Assembly: GCF_015207705.1 (NCBI RefSeq)
Contig: NZ_JADEWI010000008.1
Location: 62,001-126,000, forward strand
Origin: Nostoc sp. LEGE 06077
GTDB taxonomy: Bacteria > Cyanobacteriota > Cyanobacteriia > Cyanobacteriales > Nostocaceae
Direction of reading: 5' to 3'
DNA length: 64,000 nucleotides
Positions 26,405-35,160 of this stretch are shown here, in pieces. Made by a program: the position numbers and the translations under genes. The notes beneath the pieces were generated by a model. That model did no database searches. It was not told the DNA's origin and saw only the letters and a list, made by a program, of their open reading frames with translations. Numbering within the stretch: the stretch's first letter is position 1; every line of letters begins with the position of its first letter.

Positions 26405-27847
26405 TTGCTGATTGTTCAAAGCTTTGATGTAATTAGGTTGATACTCAGCAAGTTGCCCTATAGCCTATTGTTTGTTCTATCTAAAACCCCCGTGCGTAAC
26501 CGTAACCTGGAAGAAACTCATTTAAACCGCGCCCGTGCTAGTCTCCGACAAGCGTTATCTTGGTATGGATATCTTCGCAAGTCAGGACAGTTATCTTTTA
26601 ACCCAGAATTAGCAGGTTTGGTAAAGCCAGAATTAGAGGTTTTGAATGCCACACTCAGTAAACTGGACTCTAATTTAATTAAAATAGCTGTCTTTGGTTT
26701 GGTGAGTCGAGGAAAATCGGCAGTATTAAATGCTTTGCTGGGAGAGAAGATTTTGCAAACAGGGCCGTTAAATGGGGTGACTCAATGGCCACGTTCTGTG
26801 AGATGGCAACCACCAGGAGGCAAGATTATCGTAGAGTTAATTGATACTCCGGGATTAGATGAAATTGCTGGAGAATCACGGGCGCAAATGGCGCGAGATG
26901 TGGCGCGTCAGGCAGATTTGATTTTATTTGTGGTGTCTGGTGATATTACGCGGACTGAATATCAAGGATTGCTAGATTTACGTCAGGCGCAAAAACCGCT
27001 GATTTTGGTATTTAACAAAATCGACCTTTATCCAGATACAGATAGAGACGCAATTTATCAAAATTTACAACAACTTGGTGCAGGACATCCCCAAGGTAAG
27101 CCTTTGTTACCTGATGAAATTGTCATGGTGGCGGCGGAACCTGCACCGCTGGAAGTGCGGGTAGAATGGCCGGATGGGCGTGTTAGTTATGAATGGGAAA
27201 CACCACCGCCGCAAATTGAAGAACTTCAAGAAACTCTGTTGAAGATTCTCAATCGGGAAGGCCGATCGCTTTTGGCGTTAAATGCACTGCTACAAGCACG
27301 GGAAGCGGAAGCAGCGATCGCGCAAAAAACTCTTGATATCCGCGAACAAGAAGCCCAAGATATTATCTGGCAATTTACTAAATATAAGGCTTTGGCTGTA
27401 GCTCTCAACCCCATTGCTGTTTTAGATATTCTCGGCGGAACTTTTGCTGATTTAGCTTTGATTCGGGCTTTGGCGCGGTTATATGGTTTACCGATGACTA
27501 GCTATGAGGCGGGGAAGATTTTTAAAACGATTTTAATGAGTTCCGGCGGGTTATTAATCGGGGAATTAGGCAGTAGTTTTGTTTTAGGATTAGGTAAAAG
27601 TACTGCGGCGATCGCTAGTGGTGATAACCCAGCTAATATTACTGGCTTTGCTGGTAGTGCGATCGCCCAAGCGGGAATTGCGGGTTATGGTGCTTATGCT
27701 GTGGGTAAAGCTGCTCAAGTTTATCTAGAAAAAGGCTGCACTTGGGGAGATTTAGGCGCTAGTACTGTGATTGAAGAAATTCTCTCGCAAGTTGATAAAA
27801 ATACAATTCTGTATCGTTTGCAACAAGAATTAGGGATGAAATATTGA
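26405..27847 (+). CDS. Era/Obg-like GTPase with C-terminal DUF697-type helical domain
   Basis: GTPase motifs in order: G1 GLVSRGKSAV, G3 DTPGLDE and G4 NKIDLYPD. The C-terminal third has hydrophobic Gly/Ala-rich helices (GGTFADLALIRALARLYGLPMT ... GGLLIGELGSSFVLGLG) typical of DUF697 membrane-associated GTPases. The start is unsure: TTG 26405 has an AGG nearby, while GTG 26492 would remove a 29-residue hydrophobic N terminus. Likely membrane-associated; its physiological role is unknown. Confidence 0.82.
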   Translation: MLIVQSFDVIRLILSKLPYSLLFVLSKTPVRNRNLEETHLNRARASLRQALSWYGYLRKSGQLSFNPELAGLVKPELEVLNATLSKLDSNLIKIAVFGLVSRGKSAVLNALLGEKILQTGPLNGVTQWPRSVRWQPPGGKIIVELIDTPGLDEIAGESRAQMARDVARQADLILFVVSGDITRTEYQGLLDLRQAQKPLILVFNKIDLYPDTDRDAIYQNLQQLGAGHPQGKPLLPDEIVMVAAEPAPLEVRVEWPDGRVSYEWETPPPQIEELQETLLKILNREGRSLLALNALLQAREAEAAIAQKTLDIREQEAQDIIWQFTKYKALAVALNPIAVLDILGGTFADLALIRALARLYGLPMTSYEAGKIFKTILMSSGGLLIGELGSSFVLGLGKSTAAIASGDNPANITGFAGSAIAQAGIAGYGAYAVGKAAQVYLEKGCTWGDLGASTVIEEILSQVDKNTILYRLQQELGMKY

Positions 27848-27955
27848 TATTTTCTAAGAATTATTTCTCTAATTGTTGCTATTCATAAGTCTTCGTCAAC
27901 TTGTATCAAATTCTCCTGATAATTGCCCTAGATTGCTAATTTACAATGCACCATT

Positions 27956-28062
27956 GAAGTATGAAGTCTGAATTATGAAGTATGAAATTTATAGTTGAAC
28001 TGAATATATGAACTGCTGTATATTTTACACTTTCAGACTTCAGGCTTCATACTTCAGACTTT
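27956..28062. repeat. Inverted-repeat element (GAAGTATGAAGTCTGA family)
   Basis: Left arm GAAGTATGAAGTCTGAA and GAAGTATGAAA; right arm TTTCAGACTTCAGGCTTCA and TACTTCAGACTT. Together they form an imperfect inverted repeat around an AT-rich centre. It is a non-coding, MITE-like repeat within the 394-base gap before CP12. Confidence 0.6.
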
Positions 28063-28241
28063 TCCTCTTAGCGTTTTGCATCAAAAATAACAAGAGGGAA
28101 ATCCCACTTAATTTAGTTTATTAAAAGAGGGTGTTCACCACAGCAATATTTTTTTAGCTTATCTAAACTGAAAGTATTGGCTTGTGAATTTCACAGCAGC
28201 GCACATCTTTCTCTATCTCAGTAAACAAAGGTAGATTTATC

Positions 28242-28520
28242 ATGACAGCAACTTACGACAGATTCGACACTGCAAACCAATCTGAGCCAAATGGTAACAA
28301 AACCATTGAACAAGCAATTTTTGAAGCGATCGCAGAAGCTCGTTCAACTTGTGAAGTGAACGGCGATGGTTCTCCTAACTGCGCTGTGGCTTGGGATATC
28401 GTTGAAGAATTACAAGCAGAAAAATCTCATCAACAGCAAGCACAACACCGCAAAACCTCTCTAGAATCTTTCTGCGAAAGACACCCAGAAGCTTTAGAGT
28501 GTCTGATTTACGATGTTTAA
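28242..28520 (+). CDS. CP12, Calvin-cycle regulator
   Basis: 92 residues. It has the N-terminal Cys pair (STCEVNGDGSPNCAVAWD), the core AWDIVEELQAEKS, and the C-terminal Cys pair in ESFCERHPEALECLIYDV, which inserts into GAPDH. CP12 is an intrinsically disordered protein that joins GAPDH and phosphoribulokinase in an inactive complex when its disulfides form in the dark. An AAAGG-type site precedes ATG 28242. Single gene, followed by a hairpin at 28536. Confidence 0.95.
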   Translation: MTATYDRFDTANQSEPNGNKTIEQAIFEAIAEARSTCEVNGDGSPNCAVAWDIVEELQAEKSHQQQAQHRKTSLESFCERHPEALECLIYDV

Positions 28521-28535
28521 CAATGAACAGTTATC

Positions 28536-28559
28536 AGTTATCAGTATTTATTGATAACT
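28536..28559. terminator. Hairpin between convergent cp12 and tlyA
   Basis: AGTTATCA / TGATAACT (8 bp) with an 8-base AT loop, followed by TGTTTAAT. It could serve as a modest terminator for both convergent genes. Confidence 0.5.
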
Positions 28560-28562
28560 TGT

Positions 28563-29381
28563 TTAATGATCGTGTAAATTAGCCATTGCTGATTTCGTCA
28601 GTTGTTTAATTGCATCTAAATTTGGCGGTGGTGTTTCACTGTCCATCCCTAACCATAAAAGATATTCTACATTCCCAGCCGGGCCTGTAATTGGCGACCA
28701 AGTTAAGCCTTTGTATTTCCAGCCTAATTGATCGGCGGCTTGTAATACTTGAAAGATAGCATCAGCTTGGTCGCCAGAATCACGGACAACACCTTTTTTG
28801 CCAACGCGGGATTTTCCGACTTCAAATTGTGGCTTAACTAACAATACCGCTTCACGGGGAGCTTGAGTTAATTGCCACAACGCAGGCAAAATCTTGGTTA
28901 AGGAAATAAACGATACATCCACCACCGCTAAATCGGGAAGGCGATCGCTTTCACCGTACAATTGTTGAGGTTGTAATTGGCGTAAATTCGTGCGTTCTCG
29001 CAATATCACCCGCGCATCGTTTCGCAAGCGCCAGTCAACTTGGCCGTAACCGACATCAATACCATAAACTAAGCTGGCTCCAGCTTGTAATAAACAATCG
29101 GTAAAGCCACCTGTAGAAATTCCACCATCTAGACAAACCCGTTCCGCGGTAGGAATAGCGAATTCATCTAAAGCTTTTGCGAGTTTTTCGCCTCCACGGG
29201 AAACAAAACGCGATCGCTCTTTAACTTTGATTTGCGCCGCAATATCTACTTCTGTCCCTGGCTTATCAATTATCTGTTCATTAACAGTCACTTCTCCCGC
29301 TTGAATTAGTCTTTGGGCTAAAGCGCGAGATGTACATAAATTTAACTCTACTAATAATGTATCGAGCCTTTGTTTAACCAA
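28563..29381 (-). CDS. TlyA family rRNA 2'-O-methyltransferase
   Basis: The N-terminal S4 RNA-binding domain (RLDTLLVELNLCTSRALAQRLIQAGEVTVNE) is followed by a FtsJ-like SAM methyltransferase: VCLDGGISTGGFTDCLLQAGA, VYGIDVGYGQVDWRLR and DLAVVDVSFISL. The length of 272 aa is standard. TlyA methylates ribose of 16S and/or 23S rRNA cytidines at the subunit interface. Its start abuts the stop of the DUF29 gene on the same strand, so the two are co-transcribed. Confidence 0.92.
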   Translation of the reverse strand: MVKQRLDTLLVELNLCTSRALAQRLIQAGEVTVNEQIIDKPGTEVDIAAQIKVKERSRFVSRGGEKLAKALDEFAIPTAERVCLDGGISTGGFTDCLLQAGASLVYGIDVGYGQVDWRLRNDARVILRERTNLRQLQPQQLYGESDRLPDLAVVDVSFISLTKILPALWQLTQAPREAVLLVKPQFEVGKSRVGKKGVVRDSGDQADAIFQVLQAADQLGWKYKGLTWSPITGPAGNVEYLLWLGMDSETPPPNLDAIKQLTKSAMANLHDH

Positions 29382-29816
29382 TTAATTGGAATCTCCTGGT
29401 AATATTAAATTTAAAGCAAGATTAATAATCTCTTCGGGGTTAACTAGCTTTTCTAATTCCTGAACTTCATAACGACCTTCTTCTACTTCTAAAGAAGCTT
29501 GATCAATAGCATTTAAATAAGCCTCTGCAAAAGTTTCTCTGAGTTCTGCTGGCGTGAGATAATAGCCGCCAGCTTTCCGGCGCTTATTTTCTCGTTGAAT
29601 TTCTCGAACTGAATTCCGAATCGAGACATCCCAAGAACGAGTCGTGCGATTTTCAGCTTGTTGTTTAATTAGATGTAACAACAAAATTACTGCATAGCTA
29701 CGAATCGTTTTGATGATGTCATTGCGGCTCATTTCTGCTAATTCTTCTACTATAATTAATGCTCCTGGAATATTACCTTGAAGCAGCAATTCTTTCAGAG
29801 TTAATAATTCTTCCAT
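29382..29816 (-). CDS. DUF29 family protein
   Basis: 144 residues, helical, with the cyanobacterial DUF29 pattern: VILLLHLIKQQAENRTTRSWDVSIRNSVREIQRENK and ELRETFAEAYLNAIDQASLE. DUF29 proteins are abundant in filamentous cyanobacteria and of unknown function. It is directly upstream of tlyA (stop and start adjoin). Confidence 0.85.
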   Translation of the reverse strand: MEELLTLKELLLQGNIPGALIIVEELAEMSRNDIIKTIRSYAVILLLHLIKQQAENRTTRSWDVSIRNSVREIQRENKRRKAGGYYLTPAELRETFAEAYLNAIDQASLEVEEGRYEVQELEKLVNPEEIINLALNLILPGDSN

Positions 29817-29901
29817 AATTAGCGCCTCATACCATTTTGCATTTTAGTACAAAAATAATAAGGTGCGTTAAGAGGTTGTTTTAAAAGTCATAAAAGATAC
29901 T

Positions 29902-29993
29902 AAAAACCCCTCTCCAAACCTCTCCCCGACGCGGAGAGAGGCTTTAAAACCCCCATTCCCTCGTAGGGAAGCGGGCTGGGGGGTTAGGTTTTT
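29902..29993. repeat. REP-like palindromic element
   Basis: AAAAACCCCTCTCC ... GGGGGGTTAGGTTTTT ends enclose CTCTCCCCGACGCGGAGAGAG. It resembles the widespread cyanobacterial 'aacccctctcc' repeats. A related type is inserted within the NB-ARC gene at 32522. Confidence 0.6.
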
Positions 29994-30078
29994 AAGATTT
30001 TGATGTTCACAATAATACTTTCTCAACATCCTCTAAGAGTGTAGTCCTAACGCACCGAAAATCTTCGATGGTTTAGGG

Positions 30079-30489
30079 TTATGTATTTTGAGTCTTAGTA
30101 GAAATTTCTTCTGTGCTTCCTTTTAAGCGAGTGGCTGAACTTTTGCGGATGCGTAGGCGTAGCCCGCCGCAGGCATCGCTTTTGTGAACACCACCAGCCA
30201 TCTCATATTCAGTGCTGTCGTTGCCATATTTAAAAGCAACGCCAATTAGCATTTTCTCATTCAGATCGCCTAATTTTTTTCTAACTATTTCATTTCGGTT
30301 TTGGAAGAGTCAATCACAGCTAAAGCCGTATTATAAGCATCAATTTTGCTACGATCTGCTCGATTAGTTGTGTCATATTTTGCAAATTGCGCTCGTCCCC
30401 AAAATCCATATTTGGATCAATTGCTTTGAGTCAGAGGCTCTTAATTCAGCTTTTTCTAAAACGCGGGGTGTACGTTTTTTCAGAGACAT
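30079..30489 (-). pseudogene. Decayed gene, several frameshifts and stops
   Basis: From ATG 30489 the minus strand reads MSLKKRTPRVLEKAELRAS, then the frame breaks. The reading continues in other frames as IDPNMDFGDERNLQNMTQLIEQ, SKIDAYNTALAVIDSSKTEMK(stop)LEKN(stop), and GDLNEKMLIGVAFKYGNDSTEYEMAGGVHKSD. After that a GC-rich repeat (GGCGGGCTACGCCTACGC) is inserted before IRKSSATRLKG and the stop. At least three frame changes and two internal stops. I recall this as a conserved Nostoc hypothetical protein. No working product is expected. Confidence 0.8.
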
Positions 30490-30643
30490 AGCTATTCCCT
30501 AATAATACTTCTAGAGCTAGTTTGTCTTAATCTAATTGCATCCCGCGTCAGCAAAATTCACAAACATTAATATTTATTATCTGAATTTTTTGGGCAAAAA
30601 CTGGTGTTTTTGCTTAAATTTAAAAAACGTTGCATTAGAACGA

Positions 30644-30720
30644 AGTTTTCGTGTTGTGACGACAAGGTTTTGTGTTGTCATGACAGGATTTTGTGTTGTG
30701 ACGACAGGGTTTTGTGTTTT
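30644..30720 (+). repeat. 21-bp tandem repeat, about 3.6 units
   Basis: Units of the form GGTTTTGTGTTGTGACGACAG recur every 21 bases from about 30645, 30666, 30687 and 30708 (the last partial). A short open frame (30536-30757) repeats FCVVTTG through it, but I regard that frame as accidental. Confidence 0.7.
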
Positions 30721-30917
30721 GGAAAAATTTAGATTTCCGACTTCTTTGATAATTTAAGGAGTTTTTTGTGTACAAGCGATCGCAATTATGTAAAAATCAA
30801 CATTATCAAGATTACTTGTGCAACGCGTAAATATAAATTTTTGATTTAAATGGCGTAATTCCAGCCTAAATTTCTGTGTTACTAAATAAGTAGGATGCAC
30901 CTAAATTAAAGTAGCAC

Positions 30918-31316
30918 ATGGAACCTTTAACCACTGCGGCGATCGCTCTTGGGTCTGTAGTCGCCACTAAAGCCTTAGAAAGAACAGGTGAAATGGTTGG
31001 TGAAACTCTGTGGGATAAAACTGGTGAGTTGCTTGTCAAGCTAAAAAAACACTCGCCGGATGTTGTCGCCGCAATTGAAAAAGCACCAGAACAACCACTC
31101 GATTATGGCAAAGCTGTAATTGAAGTGGAAGCTGCGGCTAAGGTTAATCCTGAAATCGCGCAAGCTGTACAAGAAGTAGCGACAGCAGCACAAGCGGAGA
31201 CAAATCCCAAGTTTGTAGAAATTTTGGCTACGCCTAATTTAACAAAGTTGGCAGACAAAATCGGTCAGGTTGTCATGTCAGGCGGGAAAGGTAAAGTTCA
31301 AGATATGCGTTTTTAA
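30918..31316 (+). CDS. Small N-terminal partner of the NB-ARC protein, 132 aa
   Basis: Starts MEPLTTAAIALGSVVATKALERTGEMVGETLWDKTGELL, an amphipathic helix region like the effector-associated or N-terminal modules of cyanobacterial NB-ARC proteins. Its C terminus, KLADKIGQVVMSGGKGKVQDM, is clearly similar to the start of the next protein (KLSDKIGQVILPGGKGIIEKL). A MITE separates the two genes. It is thus probably a duplicated or split N-terminal module of the NLR-like protein. Confidence 0.7.
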   Translation: MEPLTTAAIALGSVVATKALERTGEMVGETLWDKTGELLVKLKKHSPDVVAAIEKAPEQPLDYGKAVIEVEAAAKVNPEIAQAVQEVATAAQAETNPKFVEILATPNLTKLADKIGQVVMSGGKGKVQDMRF

Positions 31317-31347
31317 TCTCATTTAATATTCTCAATTATTCTCCCAG

Positions 31348-31468
31348 CCCGCCCAGAAATAAATTTCCGGGCTAATAGCGCAAGTCTACTCAAGTAGACT
31401 GAAACATTTTTTCCTAGTCTTCTTTAGAAGACTTTAGCTATTAGCCTCAGAATTAATTCTGAGGCGGG
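31348..31468. mobile_element. MITE with about 32-bp terminal inverted repeats
   Basis: The ends CCCGCC...GGGCTAATAGC and GCTATTAGCC...GGCGGG are inverted repeats of about 32 bases with a few mismatches. The 121-bp element contains two further nested dyads (AGTCTACTCAAGTAGACT and AGTCTTCTTTAGAAGACT) and no gene. It lies between the 132-aa gene and the NB-ARC gene. Confidence 0.78.
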
Positions 31469-31495
31469 TGTGACAACCGATGCACTTAACCATAT

Positions 31496-34400
31496 ATGCC
31501 TGAAGATTTTAAAAAGTTAAGCGACAAAATTGGTCAGGTTATCCTCCCTGGCGGGAAAGGAATCATTGAAAAATTAGTTATAGAAGGACAAAAACAATTA
31601 ACCCCCACAAAACACATACCTTATCGCGGTTCTGTTAACTTTGTCGGGCGTGAACAAGAACTGACACTTGTGCATGAGGATTTGCAGCGTGGTAATTATG
31701 TCGCAATATCAGGGATGGGAGGTGTAGGTAAAACTGAACTTGCTACCCAATACGCTAAACAATATCAAGATAATTATGACGGAATAACTTGGTTTAATGA
31801 CAGAGCCAGTAATCTCGCGGCTGAAGTTTTGAGCTTTTTTGTGCAGCTTGGTTTCGAGATTCCCCAAGAACAAGGCGGAAGACTGTTAACCCTACAAGAA
31901 CAAGTTGCTTGGTGTTGGTTGCAATATCCCCAAGCTGACTTACCTATATTAATAGTCTTTGATGATGTCACCAGCTTAGACAACCTGCGCGGAGTTGTCC
32001 CCAGCGATAACCGCTTTCGGGTTTTGGTGACAACTCGACTGCGAAATTTAGATCCAAACTTTATTCAAGAGATTCCCTTAGATGTTCTCTCGCCAAAAAA
32101 AGCATTAGAACTGTTAAAAAAATTGTTGGGGAAAGACAAGCGAGTAGACAACCAACCACAAGCCGCCAACGCAATATGTGAATGTCTAGAATATTTACCT
32201 TTGGGGATAGAGTTAGTTGGTGCTTATTTAGCACAAGACCCAGATTTACATTTATATATAATGTTGGAGCGATTGCAACAACGCAAGTTAGCCGAAGCAG
32301 CACTACAAGACAGAGAAACACTCAACTCAACTCAACTGGGAGTGAAAGCCGCCTTTGCTTTAACTTGGGAAGAACTCGAACCACTGACGCAACAACTAGG
32401 CAGATTTTTGAGTTTATTTGCGCCCCAGTCAATTTTATGGGATTTGGTGATGTGGGTGTCGACTGGTGGAGATGATGAAGATGATCCTCCTGCAAGCGAT
32501 GATGTAAACACTAGTCAAATTACCCCCCTTAATCCCCCCTTGGAAAGGGGGGAGACTAGAGAGTCTAGTTCCCTCCCCTTTACAAGGGGAGGGTTAGGGT
32601 GGGGTAATTCAACTGAAATCAACGAAGCGAAAAAACAACTCTACAAGCGTCATTTGCTGCAACAAGTAGAAGACAGCCAAGGATATTATAAAATTCATGC
32701 TTTAGTGCGGTGGTTTTTGCAAGAACAGTTAGCCAATGCTGGTGAGATGAAGTCAGTTTTAGAAACCACCTTTGCTTCTGCAATGATAACCAAAGCTAAA
32801 ACCCTTCCCCATTCACCCACCTCTAAAGATATCGAACGTGTTAAAGATGTTATTCCCCACATTGAAGACTTGGGAGAACGGATAATTGTAGAAGTAAAGC
32901 AAGCAAAAGAACAACAGATAAATTCCCCAGCATCAGTCCCAAATGATGACGTAACTTGGGTATTTGAAGGAGTAGTAAGATTTTATGAGGGACAAGGACT
33001 ATATCAATCAGCAGAACCTTGGTGTGAACAATGCCTCAAAATTTGCCCAGCTTTATTCACAGGTGATCATCCCGATGTCGCATCTAGCTTGGACAGATTA
33101 GCTCGACTTTACCGTAGCCAAGGCAGGTATGGTGAAGCCGAACCTTTGTACATTGAAGCCTTGGCAATGATAAAGCGGTTATTCTCAAGAGATCATCCCA
33201 ATGTCGCATCTAGCTTGAACAATTTAGCCGCACTCTACGATAGCCAAGGGCGGTACAGCCAAGCTGAACGTCGGTTAATTAAAGTCTTGGCGATGAGAAA
33301 ACGGTTATTCACAGGCGATCATCCCGATCTCGCACAAAGCTTGAACAATTTAGCTTTACTCTACAAAAGGCAAAGAAAGTTCAGCAAAGCCGAACCTCTG
33401 TTCATCGAAGCCTTGGCGATGAGAAAGCGGTTATTCACAGGCGATCATCCCGATGTCGCTACTAACTTGAACAATTTAGCTGTACTCTATGATAGTCAAG
33501 GGCGGTACAGACAAGCTGAACCTTTTTACATCGAAGCCTTGGCGATGAGAAAACGGTTATTTACAGGTGATCATCCCGATGTCGCATTCAGCTTGAACAA
33601 TTTAGCTCAACTCTACAGAGACCAAGGGAGGTTCACCGAATCCGAACCTCTGTTAATGGAAGCTTTAGCGATGTGTCAACGGGTGTTAGGGAATAATCAT
33701 CCCAATACAGTCACAGTGAGAGAAAGTTTTGCACGGTTAACTCCCATTGCTATTTGGAAATGGCGGTTAGCTTATTTTGTAGGCAGGTTGTTAACTATAG
33801 TAATTTTACCATTTTATTTATTGTGGCAACTGGCTAAGGCAATGATATTGTTTTTCCCGTTTTATTTATTGAACAATTTAGCCCTACTCTACGATAGCCA
33901 AGGGCGATATAGCGAAGCCGAACCTCTGTACATCAAAGCTTTGGCGATGACAAAGCGGTTATTCCCAGGCGATCATCCCGATGTCGCAAGTAGCTTGAAC
34001 AATTTAGCCGCACTCTACTATAACCAAGGGCAGTACAGCCAAGCCGAACCTTTGTACATCGAAGCCTTGGCGATGTACAAGCGTTTATTCCCAGGCGATC
34101 ATCCCGATGTCGCAAGTAGCTTGAACAATTTAGCTGTACTCTATGATAGCCAAGGGCGGTACAGCCAAGCCGAACCTTTGTACATCGAAGCCTTGGCGAT
34201 GTACAAGCGGTTATTCCCAGGCGATCATCCCGATGTCGCAAGTAGCTTGAACAATTTAGCCGCACTCTACTATAACCAAGGGCGGTACAGCCAAGCCGAA
34301 CCTTTGTACATCGAAGCCTTGGCGATGTACAAGCGGTTATTCCCAGGCGATCATCCCGATGTCGCAAGTAGCTTGAACAATTTAGCCCTACTCTACGATA

Positions 34401-34657
34401 GCCAAGGGCGGTACAGCGAAGCCGAACCTCTGTATATCGAAGCTTTGGCGATGACAAAGCGGTTGTTCACAGGCGATCATCCCGATGTCGCACGTAGTTT
34501 GCACAATTTAGCTTACCTCTACAATAGCCAAGGGCGGTACAGCGAAGCCGAACCTTTGTACATCGAAGCCTTGGCGATGTGTCAACGGGTGTTAGGGGAT
34601 AATCATCCCAATACAGTCACAGTAAGAGAAAATTTGGCAATTATGCAACGCCAGTGA
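31496..34657 (+). CDS. NB-ARC / tetratricopeptide NLR-like protein, 1053 aa
   Basis: STAND NTPase. Residues about 38-320 are NB-ARC: VNFVGREQEL, P-loop ISGMGGVGKTELA, Walker B LPILIVFDDV, and LVTTRLRN. A winged-helix/linker follows (HALVRWFLQE). Two TPR arrays of 42-residue kinesin-light-chain-type units come next (about five, then six), separated by a hydrophobic segment (IVILPFYLLWQLAKAMILFFPFYLL). Such proteins are cyanobacterial conflict sensors: the TPRs recognise a target and NB-ARC oligomerises. A palindromic repeat is inserted in frame near residue 345. The units of the second array are almost identical at DNA level, showing recent expansion or gene conversion. Confidence 0.9.
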   Translation: MPEDFKKLSDKIGQVILPGGKGIIEKLVIEGQKQLTPTKHIPYRGSVNFVGREQELTLVHEDLQRGNYVAISGMGGVGKTELATQYAKQYQDNYDGITWFNDRASNLAAEVLSFFVQLGFEIPQEQGGRLLTLQEQVAWCWLQYPQADLPILIVFDDVTSLDNLRGVVPSDNRFRVLVTTRLRNLDPNFIQEIPLDVLSPKKALELLKKLLGKDKRVDNQPQAANAICECLEYLPLGIELVGAYLAQDPDLHLYIMLERLQQRKLAEAALQDRETLNSTQLGVKAAFALTWEELEPLTQQLGRFLSLFAPQSILWDLVMWVSTGGDDEDDPPASDDVNTSQITPLNPPLERGETRESSSLPFTRGGLGWGNSTEINEAKKQLYKRHLLQQVEDSQGYYKIHALVRWFLQEQLANAGEMKSVLETTFASAMITKAKTLPHSPTSKDIERVKDVIPHIEDLGERIIVEVKQAKEQQINSPASVPNDDVTWVFEGVVRFYEGQGLYQSAEPWCEQCLKICPALFTGDHPDVASSLDRLARLYRSQGRYGEAEPLYIEALAMIKRLFSRDHPNVASSLNNLAALYDSQGRYSQAERRLIKVLAMRKRLFTGDHPDLAQSLNNLALLYKRQRKFSKAEPLFIEALAMRKRLFTGDHPDVATNLNNLAVLYDSQGRYRQAEPFYIEALAMRKRLFTGDHPDVAFSLNNLAQLYRDQGRFTESEPLLMEALAMCQRVLGNNHPNTVTVRESFARLTPIAIWKWRLAYFVGRLLTIVILPFYLLWQLAKAMILFFPFYLLNNLALLYDSQGRYSEAEPLYIKALAMTKRLFPGDHPDVASSLNNLAALYYNQGQYSQAEPLYIEALAMYKRLFPGDHPDVASSLNNLAVLYDSQGRYSQAEPLYIEALAMYKRLFPGDHPDVASSLNNLAALYYNQGRYSQAEPLYIEALAMYKRLFPGDHPDVASSLNNLALLYDSQGRYSEAEPLYIEALAMTKRLFTGDHPDVARSLHNLAYLYNSQGRYSEAEPLYIEALAMCQRVLGDNHPNTVTVRENLAIMQRQ
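32522..32607. repeat. Palindromic repeat inserted in frame in the NB-ARC gene
   Basis: CCCCCCTTGGAAAGGGGGG and CCCTCCCCTTTACAAGGGGAGG are two adjacent hairpins of a common cyanobacterial intergenic repeat. Here it is translated as PLNPPLERGETRESSSLPFTRGGLGWGN without breaking the frame, in the linker between the winged helix and its continuation. Confidence 0.75.
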
Positions 34658-34777
34658 ACTCCTGTTCCTATTTGGCAACGGTGGTTAAGTAGGTTTTTCC
34701 AATTATTATTAGGTATATTAACATTACCGTTTTATTTATTGTGGCAACTGGCTAGAAAATTAATTCGTAATTCGTAA
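34658..34777 (+). other. In-frame continuation of the NB-ARC gene beyond TGA
   Basis: After the TGA at 34655 the same frame stays open for 39 codons: TPVPIWQRWLSRFF ... LPFYLLWQLARKLIRNS, then TAA. It matches the internal hydrophobic segment of the same protein (TPIAIWKWRLAYFVGRL ... LPFYLLWQLAK). A single stop therefore removed, or hides by readthrough, the ancestral membrane-anchoring tail. Confidence 0.85.
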
Positions 34778-34792
34778 TTATGCGAGAGGTTC

Positions 34793-34825
34793 AGATCCCC
34801 GACTTTTTTAAGAAGTCGGGGATCT
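34793..34825. repeat. Dispersed hairpin, copy 3
   Basis: AGATCCCCGACTT / AAGTCGGGGATCT (13 bp) with a short T/A loop. Same family as the copies at 676, 23516 and 46066. It lies after the NB-ARC gene and before the toxin-antitoxin pair. Confidence 0.75.
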
Positions 34826-34914
34826 AGTTGTATCAATAATCAAGGTGCGATGGTTTTGTTATAGGCAAATCGCTGTTTGTAGATAAAATAAAGTAATTGT
34901 CACTCAAAAACACC

Positions 34915-35160
34915 ATGATGTCTTCGCTTCCTGTCAACGAAGCTCAAAAGCATTTGCAACAGCTAATCGACCAAGTTGCAGAACAAGGTAAACCTGTAAT
35001 TATTCAAGGCGATCGCGGTAATGCTATTCTCTTGTCAGAAAAAGATTGGTCTGCAATTCAGGAAACTCTCTACTTATTATCTGTTCCTGGAATGCGAGAA
35101 TCTATCAAAGAAGGACTAGCAACTCCTCTTCAAGAATGCGATGAGGAATTGGATTGGTGA
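34915..35160 (+). CDS. Phd/YefM family antitoxin
   Basis: 81 residues from ATG 34915 (the frame opens at TTG 34897; ATG 34918 is also possible). LPVNEAQKHLQQLIDQVAEQGKPVIIQGDRGNAILLSEKDWSAIQETLYLL is the standard Phd/YefM fold: beta-hairpin DNA-binding part, then helices. An acidic C terminus (ECDEELDW) would wrap the toxin. It overlaps the toxin start by 4 bases. It normally represses its own operon together with the toxin. Confidence 0.9.
   Translation: MMSSLPVNEAQKHLQQLIDQVAEQGKPVIIQGDRGNAILLSEKDWSAIQETLYLLSVPGMRESIKEGLATPLQECDEELDW

Noticed and set aside
30536-30757. 73-aa protein with FCVVTTG repeats
   Set aside because: The repeat is a 21-bp DNA tandem repeat and the rest of the frame is low-complexity, with no ribosome site.
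33933-34457. 174-codon minus-strand frame over the TPR array
   Set aside because: It is a shadow of the 126-bp repeats on the other strand.
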